DNA from: Allomyces macrogynus ATCC 38327
Taxonomy: Eukaryota; Blastocladiomycota; Blastocladiomycetes; Blastocladiales; Blastocladiaceae
Length of the DNA stretch: 64,000 nt
NCBI GenBank assembly: GCA_000151295.1
Contig: GG745330.1
Location: 900,102-964,101 of the forward strand
Direction of reading: 5' to 3'
Shown here: piece after piece, positions 1 through 11,239 of the stretch
How positions within the stretch are numbered: the first letter of the stretch is position 1
How the letters are laid out: every line of letters starts with the position of its first letter
The notes under the pieces: model-generated
The model's input: only the letters and a program-made list of their open reading frames with translations
Database searches by the model: none
What the model was told of the DNA's origin: nothing
Made by a program: the position numbers and the translations under genes

Positions 1-1314
1 AACACACAAAATCGCCACGTTGAGATCTCGCCACCACCAGCGTCACAACTGCATCATTGGTCAACAGGACGCCGAGCTCGATGAAGAGCGCCGTGTCGGC
101 CCCCGGCTCGCAACAACACTGTCTGGTCCGTTCAGAGTGCCAATTTCGCAGCTAGCACCGTTTGGAACGGACGGCGTGCAATAGTCGTCCCGTGAACGGG
201 TCCGGCCGCACGCACTGCTAAAACGACGGTGCAACGGCGCTCCGACGCCCGCAAAATGCAGCGAGAATGCAATGAGGCAGTTTCCGGAGCGAAACTGGCG
301 AGAAAGGTGACGGATGGACGAGCGTGGTCAACCCCGGGGTGGGAGGTCACGGCGGTCCATCCGTTACGATGCGGGCTTCGTTTCAATGCGCAGCGCCGCG
401 AGGAGTCGCAGGCGGGGGTTCGACGAGCGGTTTGAGCGCTTATGGCGCTCGTGGTGGCGACTTCGCGCAGTGGTGGGCGGGTGGTGGTGCAGCGTCGTGT
501 TGTCGTGTTTTTCGGAGCCAAGCAGTCGTTCGCTACCTGAAAATGTCCACAAGGGCCGGAGGAGGAGGTTTGCAAGTCGTTGACGGTGCGCCCAAGCCCA
601 GCGGAGCACGACCCAGTCAGTTTCCGGGCCGCGTCGAGTCCAAGTCAGTGTCACGTGCTGAGGTGCGGACACACGCTTTGACTGGCGTAAATTACCAAGT
701 TAAATCGACAAAGGCAACCCGTTCTCATACTTGTCTCGTCTCCACCTTGCATTCCATCTCGCGATCCACTTGGACGATCTTCGCCAAAATGTGATTCGAC
801 ACGCGCCAGTCGGTGCTGCCCGCCAGCGTCTTCTAACCTGGCGCATTGGCGTCTCGCGCAGCCAGATGAGAAGAGCACAGCGTGGGCGGGCGCGACTTCA
901 GCAAGCCTCGCCTGGCGATGGTGGTGGTGACGGGCCGAAACGTCTGCAGCAACACGCGCGGAGACGGCTTGTGGTGGTGATTCTGGCCAAGAAGGTGCCG
1001 CAAAGAAGGTGCGTGGGCGTGGGGCGCGCAGTGGTGAGTGGTGGGAACCATCGCGGCAGCGGCAGAGGAGCGCACAGGTCAGCAGACGTGCAGAGGCAAA
1101 GCAAGGAGCGCGTCGCCGTGCCCGCGTGTCTTGTCCTCTCCGCTCTCCGCGTCTCGGGCCCCTCGCCATCCCCGCGCCGCGAAACCTCGCGCAACAGCAC
1201 GTTGCAGATTCCACGCGGCCGTCCTCGCCGGCACGTCCCGCCGCTCGCCTGCCGCCGCGCGACGTGCTTGATCCCCATTGCCGCCTGCACGCAGCTGTCC
1301 AGGCACCGAGTTGC
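1..1314. other. left-edge region without a supported gene
   Basis: No open frame here shows recognisable protein features. The frame of the downstream phosphatase stays open back to 1009, but that leader is Arg/Pro/Ala-rich and lacks family similarity, so this stretch probably holds the 5' flank and untranslated leader of the phosphatase gene and perhaps the far end of a gene outside the window. Confidence 0.4.
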
Positions 1315-3999
1315 ATGCCGCCCCACCAGGAGCACAACGAGCACGAGCACGAGCTCGAGCACGAGTGCGTCTACGACTACGAGCTCGCGCTGCGCGTGGA
1401 CTTGGTCGACGACGACGGCAAGTGCACGCTCGCGACCCGGAGCAGGTTCGACGTCGAAGACGAGGACGCCGGTTGTGCCCGCGACGCGGCCCAGCCGCGT
1501 GAGCTTCTTCTGTGCCCGCACGCCAAAGCAGCGAACAACGCGCCGCCTCGGCAACTGCCAACCGCCCCAACTCGGCCCTCGCTTCCCTGCTGCCCGTCGC
1601 GTCCACTCGCCCATCGCCCGTCGCCTCCCGTGCCTGTCGCCGCCGCCGCCGCCGCCGCTGCCGCCGTCGACAGCGACGCCCGCATGGACGTTGACGCGGC
1701 CATGGGCTGCCCCGTCGTCCCCGCGCCGCCCGCTGCCGCATCCGCTGCTCCACCCGCGTCCACGCCCGCCTTCATCACCTCGGTCCAGACCGCCGCGCAC
1801 GCCGACGCGGCCTCAGCACCACCACTGCCCGCCGCGCCCGACTCGCTCGATGCATTGCTCGACCTCGAAGACCCAGACGCCGACACGGCGCTGCCCTCGT
1901 TCGACCTGCCCGACGCTGACCTAGTTGACGACGATGCCGTCGATTTTATCTGTACTGTCCCACCGTTGCCGCGGTCGGCACGCGGCCGCGGCCCACTACT
2001 CCCACTGCGTCCGCCTGGCAAATCGCACACGCTGCTGCTCGACATTGACGAGACGCTGCTCATGTGCCGCGCCGGCGCGATGCCCGGCATGCACCTGGCC
2101 TTTTCCGTCGAGTACCTCGGCACGCGGCACGACATTGCCGGCAAGCTTCGTCCGGGTGTGCGCGCGTTCCTGCGGCGCATGTCGCGGCACTTTGAGCTGG
2201 TGCTCTTCACGGCATCGCAGGCCGTCTACGCGGACCGCGTGCGCGCCGTGCTCGACCCGCACGGCGACTTGATTGACCATTTGCTGCATCGCGACCACTG
2301 CGTGCCCGTCAATGGCAACTACCTCAAGGACCTGGCCCCTCTCGGTCGCGACTTGGCCACGACGCTGCTCGTCGACAATGCACCGCAGGCGTTTGCATAT
2401 CACCCGCTCAATGGGATCCCGGTCCCGTCGTGGTACGGCGACCTCGACGACCGCGTCTTGCCACGGCTCGCGCGCCGACTCGTGCATCTCGCGCAGCACC
2501 CGGACGTGCGCCCGCTCATTTGCGCGCAGTCGCGACTCGTGCACCGGCTCGTGCATCACGCGCACCAGGCCGGTCGCGTACCCGTTGGGCTCGCCATGGG
2601 GCTCGCGAATCTCTACCCGCACGCCGTGCAGCCCGTCAACCCGGCCGCGCTCAACGCCGATGCTCTGGCACCGGCACCGTCGCTCGCAGCCTCGTCGTGG
2701 CCGGGCGTCTCGGGCATGCTGCCGTTTTTCAGCATGTCGAACGCGCGATACATGGAGACGTGGGATGAGCCCGAGGTGCGGCTGCTGCCGCTCGACACGG
2801 CCGCGTACGAATGTCTCGCGTGGCCCGTGCCGAGTATCGATGAGCCCGTGCCGTGGAGTGCGTCCATGGAGGCGTCACTCGATCCGTTCTTTGGGCTGCA
2901 CGACCATGCGAGCGAGCATCATCATCATCACCACCACCATGGTAACGACGTGGAGGGGGAGGATGATATGCACCCTGACGCGCACGCGCACGGTTTCGAC
3001 AGCGGCAAGCAAGACGGCATGTTGCAGGACGTGGCCATGGTGCCCGTCGCATTCGAGGACCAGGACATGCTCGACCTGCTCGACACGAACGACACGGTCG
3101 TCGACCACAATGGCGTTCTCACCACGACGCTCGGCGGGCCCCTGACCTTGGACCCGGCCGTTCTCGACCTCAACTCGGCGAGCCCGCAGCCGACGCCGCC
3201 ACTCGAGTACGACGACCATCACCATCACCACCACGGGTTCCTCGGGCTCGCCGCAACCCCGGCCTCGTCGGAGCTTGATTTCACGGGTATCACCGTGTCG
3301 CGGCGGAGCACGTGGGACGCGGCGACCGCGGCCATGCACCTGCCCGGCCCGCCGCCGCTGCTGCCGCTGCCAAATGTGCACCTCGAGCTGTCGCTGGCGC
3401 GCGCCATTGAAAAGATTGCCGACCGCAACGCGTCGGGCACGCTCGCGAGCACGGCACCGTCGAGCGTCGCGAGTCCAGCATCGCTGTCGAATCCGTCGTC
3501 GGTCCCGCCGTCCCCGACATCGTCGCGTCGCGCGCCGCGGCCCAACCCGCTCAGTCCTGCTGCGGTCGCAGCACCGCCCACGAACTCGCAGCTTACCCCC
3601 GTGACGCCCTCATCGGCGCCCGTTGCGCCGTTCCCGACCCCAACCACGCCCGACTTTGACGAGACCGCGTGGACCGTCACACTCGAGGACGTGCTCGCTG
3701 ATGCGGCACGGCTCGCGCCGCGTGCCGCTGTCTCCTCATCATCGTCGTCTCTGGCTGCCGCGCTCGGCCCGGCACCGCGCCCTGCACCACCACCCGTCCC
3801 GCCGGCACCACACCGGCCCCCCGTCGCGCGCACCAATGCGGCTCCCGCCCACCTTGGCCCTCCACCGAACCCGTCGCGGCTCTCACGGTCGCCTCCCGCA
3901 TCGTCAATCTGTGTCGCCGGCGCGGATCCCATGCGCGGCGCCGCGACCGCCGCCGAGCCCACAGTCGTGCCGCTCGTGTCAGTGACGGCGGCCGAATAG
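1315..3999 (+). CDS. FCP1/SCP-like (NLI-interacting) CTD phosphatase
   Basis: Single-exon gene of about 894 residues when started at the ATG at 1315; the frame is open upstream to 1009, so a longer N-terminus is possible. The catalytic block begins near residue 235. It carries the HAD-type DxDxT nucleophile motif as LLLDIDETLL (Asp243 and Asp245), then a FELVLFTAS segment and a LVDNAP...NGIPVPSWYGD block, all typical of the FCP1/SCP/Dullard family that dephosphorylates serine in the RNA polymerase II CTD or other targets. SCP and Dullard proteins usually have 250-350 residues. Here the domain is followed by about 500 low-complexity residues with runs of eight and six histidines (near residues 535 and 636) and Pro/Ser/Ala-rich stretches. 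Substrate cannot be assigned. The family call is firm; the subfamily is open. Confidence 0.8.
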   Translation: MPPHQEHNEHEHELEHECVYDYELALRVDLVDDDGKCTLATRSRFDVEDEDAGCARDAAQPRELLLCPHAKAANNAPPRQLPTAPTRPSLPCCPSRPLAHRPSPPVPVAAAAAAAAAVDSDARMDVDAAMGCPVVPAPPAAASAAPPASTPAFITSVQTAAHADAASAPPLPAAPDSLDALLDLEDPDADTALPSFDLPDADLVDDDAVDFICTVPPLPRSARGRGPLLPLRPPGKSHTLLLDIDETLLMCRAGAMPGMHLAFSVEYLGTRHDIAGKLRPGVRAFLRRMSRHFELVLFTASQAVYADRVRAVLDPHGDLIDHLLHRDHCVPVNGNYLKDLAPLGRDLATTLLVDNAPQAFAYHPLNGIPVPSWYGDLDDRVLPRLARRLVHLAQHPDVRPLICAQSRLVHRLVHHAHQAGRVPVGLAMGLANLYPHAVQPVNPAALNADALAPAPSLAASSWPGVSGMLPFFSMSNARYMETWDEPEVRLLPLDTAAYECLAWPVPSIDEPVPWSASMEASLDPFFGLHDHASEHHHHHHHHGNDVEGEDDMHPDAHAHGFDSGKQDGMLQDVAMVPVAFEDQDMLDLLDTNDTVVDHNGVLTTTLGGPLTLDPAVLDLNSASPQPTPPLEYDDHHHHHHGFLGLAATPASSELDFTGITVSRRSTWDAATAAMHLPGPPPLLPLPNVHLELSLARAIEKIADRNASGTLASTAPSSVASPASLSNPSSVPPSPTSSRRAPRPNPLSPAAVAAPPTNSQLTPVTPSSAPVAPFPTPTTPDFDETAWTVTLEDVLADAARLAPRAAVSSSSSSLAAALGPAPRPAPPPVPPAPHRPPVARTNAAPAHLGPPPNPSRLSRSPPASSICVAGADPMRGAATAAEPTVVPLVSVTAAE

Positions 4000-4930
4000 A
4001 GTGTGCGCGCCACTTGTATATAGTGCTTCTCGGCGCGAAAGCCGCACGAGAGAGCTCCCGCGCGCGCACTGCCAGTTCGCCGTGTCGGGCCTAGTTTCGA
4101 ATTTGTATTTACTTCCCATCTGCGCGCGTGTGCGAGAGCATCGGACGTGCACGGATGCATACGTCCTGCCGCGAATGTTGCCTGCTTGGGTGCCGCGTCC
4201 GGTGCGTTTCTCAACGCACTCATCCCCCCGCTCCTTCCTCATTAGACTTCTTTTCGTTTAATTTTTTTTCGGTTGGAGCTGGCCGGACCGGCTTTCGCTC
4301 GTTTCTCATTCCACCATGTCGCGCGCCGCGCACTCTCTCTCCTGTTTATTTGCATTCCCCACGCGTCAAGTGTGCCGGCTCGTCGCGCGCGCGCATCGAC
4401 CTACATTTATGTTCCCATCTTCGTCCGTTCCCGTCTGTGCACATCCGTTCCGCGCTCGTTTTGCTTTCTTTGCTGCTTCTTGGCTCGGTGCATATCGTGT
4501 TTGCTCTTCTTTATTTGGCATTGGCGTTTTCGGACCCAGCAACGCGTCTCCAAGGCCTTTTTCGTCGTGGTTGGACATATTCATGGCGTCTTTTCGTACT
4601 TCTGCTCTCTTCACGGGCGCCCTCTCCTGCATGGTCTCCAAATCGTGAGCATCGACGAGATCGGCGAGCACACTCCCGTCACAGGACGACAACGCCACTA
4701 TTTTTGACCGATCCTGGTCAGCATCCGAGCTGCTGGTCAGAAGAGTCCGGGTTACGTCTGGCCGAACATAACGGTCCCAACGCTCTTCACTTTTCGCGTC
4801 GCCCGCGTCCTATCAATATCCAATTTGCCACACCGCAGCCGTCAGTGCCGCCATCATCCACCGGGCCAGGACTCCAAATCAAAAGTCGCCAGCTGGAGGC
4901 ACTAGCGGCACGTACGGCAAATACGACGTG
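4000..4930. other. 3' flank of phosphatase gene with a dispersed repeat copy
   Basis: No convincing gene. Overlapping frames lack domains and differ in composition from neighbours. Contains repeat copy A (separate entry). Confidence 0.4.
4440..4625 (-). repeat. dispersed repeat, copy A
   Basis: On the minus strand, about 80-100 bp resembles the plus strand at 21360-21480. The shared core is TTGCTGGGTCCGAAAACG, followed by TGCCAAATAA and AGAGCAAACACGAT. Both copies stay open in one frame encoding LG-x-x-LLGPKT-x-x-PN. Only two copies are visible in this window. It could be a mobile-element fragment or a remnant of a small gene family. Confidence 0.5.
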
Positions 4931-7561
4931 TTTGAAAAAGTGACCAACACTGGCGAGACTGATACCAAACACTAACATCGGACGAAGTTATCTAACCTAT
5001 TCTGGTTCTGGATCATGAGTGCCCTAGGCACGATTGAGGCATCATTGAAGTGTGATTCAAGTACAATTAAACGCGTTTGGGGCCGATTCAGCTTTGATTC
5101 GGGGCCGCCTAGGTTGAATCAGAGATGGAATGTATGTGGTCTGGCTCGATTACACTTGAAATAAACCTAGCAGCTGTTGGATCACGGTTGAAAGTGACCA
5201 CGACTTGGTTCGATTGAGGCCAAGGCCGCCAAATGATAGCATGATTGGACATGGCTAGTGGCTCGATCAGGCTGCGACGAGACGCGGAACGGATCCGTGG
5301 TGAGTACGCGCGCGCAGGACGAGCGACGAGCTGCCAACAACAATAGAGCAAATATTGCCAGCGGCGTTGACGAGCGAGCCCAAACTGCAATCGATTATAT
5401 ACTGCAAGCGCAACTCGATCTCAATGCTTTGGGTCCGTGCGCCTGCCACGACGAGCACGAAGCAAGAATCAACAGCAAAACGTGCTTCTCGTCATTCGGC
5501 AGCACAATCACGTTCTCCTCCTCAACCACAACCGCGGCAGTGCAGTGGACCTCGGCGAGCACCAGCACAGCGATGAACCCACTAGGACTGCATTCGCGGC
5601 AGCAGCGCCGATCATAGTACGGGATGCGATATGACCACGCTCATAACAAGCAATCACACGCCAAGCGCGGATGGGCGGCGTCGCGGCGTCAAAGCTCTCT
5701 GCGGTCCATGCGACCGTGCGTAATGCACAGATTTTGAGAAAAGCGGTCAAGGACGGCGAATAATGCTGGTGCGAATGACTGTGAAGCTCGTGCAGGGCCG
5801 TGGCAAGGACTATCCGACGAAATGACGACGCGCAGAACGAATCGACCTCGGCCGCGCCGCGCGAGAGCGAACGTGCGTGGTGAGCCGCTGAATCGATGGT
5901 GCAGCGGCGGCGGCTTCGCTATGCGTGCGTCCTGGGCACGCAACGGTAAAGCAATGTGTTCGATAAATATTCATGGCATCATGACGCGCGAGTCGGACGT
6001 GCTCGCCAACTGCACCTGCACTGCCGCGCGAGCCCCTCCTCTCCGCTATCCACCACCAGCGCCGCCGCACCGACGCCGCCGCGCGCGCCATGGCCCACAC
6101 TTTCTACAGCGCAACGCCCATCCGCCACGCTGGTCTCCGCCGGCTCCGGCCAGCTCTCCGCACCGTGAGCCCCGCAATCGGTCCATGGTCCTGACTCGAA
6201 CGACCGCGGGTGCGGCGCGGGACGGGAGTCGGCCAGGAACCGGCTCTCGGCGAGCGCAACCACAAGCGAGGCCACGAGGGCGGCCAAGAACGTGGCCATG
6301 TGCATGTCCTTGGACGTGGCTGCCGAGAAGGTACGCGTGGGAAGTAATTTTTGCGCTCGATGCGGTTTTTGACTGCGTGTCATCCCCCCAGCGTAGATCA
6401 AGGTCGAGAAGTCGTTGTGGTCGACGTACGACGCGTCAAGGTCGACGTACGACGCGTCAAGGTCGACGTGTCAAAGTCGAAGCCCGATCAAGGCCGTGCA
6501 GCGCCGTGCCGATGGCGTGCCGATGGGGTTGCCGGTCACCGAAGAGCTCGACGCGATTACGGGCTCGACGATCGCGCCAAGGGGCCGATCTTGATGACGC
6601 CGTAATTGTTGGTGTCCGTGGTGGAAAGAAGGCAAGTCCGGGAGCCTATGCTTCGACAAATGAACGGATGAGCCGTCAATATTCCAGGCCGTGCTGCCTC
6701 TCGCGGACCGCTCGACTCTTCCTGCACGTGAGCTGTGCAAAGGCGGCGGGGACGTTATTCCGTCATGGTCTTGCTGTCCTTGTCCGTCGTGGCGGTCATG
6801 TTACCCTGGTTGGTGACCAGGCGGCCCTGCCTGATGGCTGCAATCCCATTGCGCAGCCCCAGGTCTTGACTCGTTTGCCATTGGCCCTGGACACCATCGA
6901 CGGGGTAGTCAGCGCGAGAGCAAATACTGGACATGCATCTCCACCAGTCCGCGCGTTTAATGACGTACGGGATATTGCACGCGCGTGAGCCAAAGCGTAA
7001 GACCGGGCGCCCAAGACGGTCGTCGCGATCTCTGGAGCAGGGGCAACAAAACGCGTCAGCCCAGGTGCGGGAAATGATTTGTGGAGGGGGAACAGAAAGA
7101 CTGTACTGGCGCCAAGGCCCGGGCCGCCCCGTTTCGTTTTGGGAACTGGACAGTGGATCGGTCGAAATATTCGAACCCTTCCCGGGGGGGGGGGGGGGAG
7201 GGGCGTATTGGACCTGTTGGCGAACGGAAGATTTGACGTGGATATCCACGGCTTCTCATGGATTTGACAGGTATGCACCTATTCTCCAGATCTTTTCACC
7301 GGACCGGCTTGGAAGATTCAAAACGGAGCTTCATTCGATACAAGGAAAGACACTCGGGCCCGGCCTCGGACAGTACCGGCCGTACCTCGTTGGGTCGACT
7401 TCGCGTGCGCGCCCTCGCGCAAAGCACGCGAAGGAAACGTATGAACAGGGGCCAACGCCAGCAACCACCACGCGCAGGCCCAAGGGTCGACTCGTTGGTC
7501 CGACGTGGCCGCTAGCCCTGCTGCTCGACGAGCGTCCACCGCGGCAAGACGAGAGCACGGC
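4931..7561. other. gene-poor region of about 2.6 kb
   Basis: No supported gene. The first 300 bp are noticeably richer in A and T than the rest of the window and contain recurring GATTCA/GATTGAGGC-like words. The region also holds a 21-bp tandem repeat at 6421 and a run of 15 G at 7184-7198. Frames at 5822-6988 and 6933-7565 are open, but their Arg/Pro-rich or mixed translations show no family or domain. Confidence 0.4.
6421..6476 (+). repeat. 21-bp tandem repeat
   Basis: Two perfect copies of TCGACGTACGACGCGTCAAG plus G occupy 6421-6441 and 6442-6462, and a partial third follows. The unit is a multiple of three and would encode a repeated VDVRRVK heptad, but the surrounding frame is not otherwise protein-like. 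Confidence 0.8.
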
Positions 7562-9741
7562 TTAGTCGTCCAGCTGGATTGCGTCGAGCGCCGGAATCAT
7601 CGACTCCCATAACCGCAGCGACTAGACAACATCGAAACCCCGAATCAGATTTCAGTCAGTCAGTACGCATATCTCCGCGCGACTCTCGACCACCGTCGCC
7701 CCCACCCTCCAATCAGTACGTACGCGCTCAAAGTACTCAATCTGGCCATCGGCATAATCCGAGAAAATCTCCTTGAAATCGGCACTCCGTGCGGCCTGGA
7801 AGTAATCCACTTCCTTGGCGACCGCATCCGACGTGGCCACATGGTCGGCGCGCGCCGCTTCGACGGCCGCGTGGACGGCCGCGTGTGCGTCGCGCACCTT
7901 GGCCTCGAGCCGCGCGACCTTGTCGGCCTTGGGCGTCCCGCGCGCGCCCGCATCAGCACCGCTAATCTCTTCGTACTTTTCCTTGAAGAAGGCGCCCGCC
8001 GAACTCGACGCGGCCACGGCCGCACTGAGCAGTCCACCACCTGCAGCAGGCACGGCAGGCGCGGGCGGTGCGGATGCACCGTTCCCACCGCGCGCCTTAT
8101 CGAGTTCCGCGGCGGCGGCAGCGAGAGCAGCCTCGCAATTTTCAAAGTGCGCATGCTTGGCGTCGCGTGCGCGCACGGCCTGCCGGACGGCGGCGCAGTA
8201 GGCGAGGTAGTCGCGCACGTGCGACGTGAAGTCGACGTCTTCACGATGCGTGCATGCGGCCGTTGCTTGCGCGACTTCGTAGACAACAGCGCCGACGTGC
8301 GTGAGTGCCTGGGTCAGGTCCGGCTCGAGAACACCGAGTGCCGTTAGTCCCGCGGCCACGTCCGCCAGCTCGTGCTCGAGGTCGAGGTGCTTCTTGATGA
8401 CGCGGTTCGTGAGCCGCTCGAGCGTGTGCAAGTGGTCGTCGAGCCGCGCCATAGTCTCGCGCGTATGCGTGAACCGGTCGTCCGGCCGCTTGTGCTTGGC
8501 GTGCGTCGATGTCGAGGTGAAGGGGAGCAGCGTGCTCGACAAGTTCTCGAGCACGCCCGTGTCGCTGCTCTTCTTGGGCGGCTTGGACGCGTCGAGGATC
8601 TGGGATGATGCGATGATGAGTGCGGGGGAGCGGAGAAAAAATAGAGGAGGAAAGGAGAATCCCACGAACCCAGTCGGGCATGGTCAGGAACCGGCGCACG
8701 TCAATGCTGGTCTGGAGGACCGGATGGCGAACAATGCGGTGGAGAAAGCGCTGCAGCGACAGACGACGCTTCTCGACAAACTCGGCACTGAAGCGATCGC
8801 CCGTAATGTACTCTGATGTGGTACAGGCGGAGCGTTAGATCCCGGCTCCCATGTTGCTACCCCACCAAAAACAAGGGGATCAAAACGGACCCATGCGGTG
8901 CTTGTCGGGCAACGGGCACACGATCGCGGTCGGGTACTCGTTGACGAGCAGGCCGTGCAGCCATACGAAATCCGTGAACCGGCGGCGCACAGCGTGCGTG
9001 GATCCGCGTGCGAGATCGCGCGTCGAGACAAGGTACGAGACGTAGGCATCTTTGAGCCCTTCGCCGTGCTTTTGCGGGTCGTCGATGGTGACCTCGTAGG
9101 GGGACCGCGCCGCACTGAGCAAGTGGAACGACGTGAGCAGGTCGTTGTTGTTGCTGATGCTGCTTGCAGGCGCCGGCAGTGACGGCGCGGGTGGGGCTGG
9201 CGGCGGAGTGATTGGGTCGCCGGCCGAAAGCGACGTGGCTCCGAGGCCCGAGGGCGGGGGCGGGGGCGGGGACGGGATCGAGTGATGGTCGAGGAGTTGC
9301 GCGGAGCGTTGGGGTGGCGACGCGAGCGAGGCGGTCGGGACGAATCCGGTCGCGCCGCGTGCCGCCGGTGCATCGGTGTCGCCACGTGCGGGTCCGGGAC
9401 CCATGTCGACAAACGATGAGGGTGCCTCCTGGTTGGTGCCGCGGAGCAAGCGTAATAATTAGCGTGCATCGAGATGACGTTTTGGCGCGGACACAAGGCT
9501 TGGGAGCGGCACGCACCTGGAGCGGCGATGGCGGGCCCGATGCAGACCACGGCGACCGCAGCGACATGGACCCGGAGCGTGCCGTGGCGGCAGCAGCGGC
9601 AGTGGCGGTGGAGAGCGGCGGTGGGGGCGACGAGAGCGGGTCGCGCGGGACCGGGACCGGTGCGGGCGCGTGCGGGTCGGCGTTGGTGTGGTCGTGGTCG
9701 AGGTCCCAGACCACCTCAGAGAAGCCGTCGAGATCCTCCAT
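7562..9741 (-). CDS. sorting nexin, SNX4/Atg24-like (PX-BAR)
   Basis: Five exons on the minus strand: 9741-9517, 9428-8891, 8812-8670, 8599-7724 and 7621-7562, giving 613 residues. The start is the ATG at 9741 (MEDLDGFSEVVWD). After a Pro/Ser-rich N-terminus the PX domain spans roughly residues 184-300, with the phosphoinositide-binding RRFTDFVWLH motif and PLPDKHRMEYITGDRF, which reads correctly only after splicing 8890-8813. The remaining ~300 residues are helical and BAR-like, ending in WESMIPALDAI. SNX4-type proteins bind PI3P on endosomes and act in recycling and selective autophagy (known for yeast Snx4/Atg24). All junctions keep frame. It is divergent from the uL2m gene. SNX7/SNX30-type relatives cannot be excluded. 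Confidence 0.85.
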
Positions 9742-10107
9742 CTTGGCGTGCGGGGCGAGCTGGCGGTGCGGGTGCGGGCGGTAGCGTGTTGTTCGCGTCG
9801 GCGATGGCGCGTGCAAGCAGGTTGTCGACGACAGGGAAGATGACGAGCGCGGCAGTGCAGTCGCCGCAGCTTGACGAGGAACGGCAGCAGGAACAAGAGT
9901 GCGGGTCGTGTCGCGGTCACGCCGGGCCCCGTCAAGCGCATCAGGTTGGGACTGGCGAGACCATCGATCTCGCACGTGACGTTCGCAAACCTGTTGCTCG
10001 CGGCCAACGTTGGCCGGCACCACCACAATGATCAAGCAAGGCCCACGCCGATCACGACGGCGCTAGCAATTCGGCCCCACCAACGACTTGCCGCAACGCT
10101 CAGCACC
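9742..10107. promoter_or_regulatory. divergent spacer between SNX4-like and uL2m genes
   Basis: This 366-bp gap separates two outward-facing start codons and must hold both promoters and leaders. No TATA-like element or other defined site was recognised. Confidence 0.4.
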
Positions 10108-11239
10108 ATGTGGCCGACTCTGGGCGCCGCCGCGCGCGCCGCCGTGCGCCCGTCGCCCGCGAGCGCCGCTCTCGCTGCGGCCCTCCGCCCGACCGTGACC
10201 CGCCCGCTCGCCGCGCCCTTGGCCGCCGCCTCGCTCTCGGCATCGCGCACCCGCTCGACGCTCGCGCGGTCCGATGGCCGCTTCATCCGCTACAAGCCCG
10301 TCACCAACGGTCTGCGCCACAAGCGCGACGTCGACATGGACGCGCTTGGCGTCTGGCAGGGCGAGCCCGAAGCGTCGCTCGTCGTCATCAAGAAGCGCAC
10401 CGGCGGTCGTAACCACCACGGCCGCATCACCGTCCGTGGTCGCGGTGGCGGTCCCCTACGCGTGATTCGCCAAGTCGACTTCTTGCGCCGCACGCCCGGG
10501 CCGCAGACGGTCCAGCGCATCGAGTTTGACCCGTTCCGTTCGGCGTTCCTCGCCTTGCTCAAGCACAACACGACGGGCAAGCTGTCCTACATTATTGCGC
10601 CGCAGGGCGTCAAGGCCGGCGACGTGCTCTACTCGTACCGCACAGGCATCCCGGAAGAGCTCGCCAACGCTGAGCCGGGCATGGCCTCGCCCGTGATCCA
10701 GGTCGGCAACTGCCTCCAGATCAAGGACATTCCCGTCGGCACCACCATCCACTGCGTCGGTCTGCGCCGCTGGGGGCCCGCCATCATGTGCCGCTCGGCC
10801 GGTTCCTCGGGCCAGGTTATTTCCACGAGCAACGACGGCTACGCGCAGATCCGTTTGCAGTCGGGCGAAGTGCGTCTGATTCACGTTCGTTGCGTCGCCA
10901 CGGTCCGTCATTCCTCTTCCACCATATCAAATATGCGAACGTGTCAACTCAAATTGACCCTTTCTCGCGCACCTCTAGATCGGCTCGGCCTCCAACCCCG
11001 ACTGGATGCACCGCGTCCTCGGGTCTGCCGGTGCCAGCCGCAACCGCGGTCGCCGCCCGAAAGTGCGTGGTGTCGCCAAGAACCCGTCCGACCATCCGCA
11101 CGGTGGTGGTGAAGGTAAGACCAAGGGTAAGATCCCCGTCACACCGTGGGGTGTGCCCACCAAGGGTTACAAAACGCGCCGCAAGGCCAAGCCGACGTGG
11201 TGGATCGTCAAGGAGCGGCCGCGCGGTAAGAACAAGTAA
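10108..11239 (+). CDS. mitochondrial ribosomal protein uL2m
   Basis: Two exons, 10108-10902 and 10979-11239, give 351 residues. The first ~50 residues are Ala/Arg/Ser-rich with almost no acidic residues, a typical mitochondrial targeting sequence. The rest is universal uL2: [16 protein letters not shown] near the N-terminal RNA-binding domain, [14 protein letters not shown] in the middle, and the peptidyl-transferase-proximal segment [13 protein letters not shown] with its conserved histidine near the C-terminus. The 76-bp intron has donor GTCCGT and acceptor CTCTAG and restores [12 protein letters not shown]. The bacterial-type C-terminus and the presequence separate it from cytosolic uL8/L8. 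It serves the large subunit of the mitoribosome (yeast Rml2 homologue). Confidence 0.95.

Noticed and set aside
5025..5220. Recurring GATTCA and CGATTGAGGC words in an AT-richer patch
   Set aside because: Too degenerate and too few to define a repeat unit or element; kept only as a compositional remark.
5822..6988. Long open frame of 388 codons
   Set aside because: Arg/Pro/Ser-rich translation without domain, poor third-position pattern, and it crosses a DNA-level tandem repeat; open frames are expected by chance in GC-rich DNA.
7080..7260. A GGTTCGAATAT word on the minus strand resembling a tRNA B box
   Set aside because: No matching T-stem, acceptor stem or A box can be built around it.
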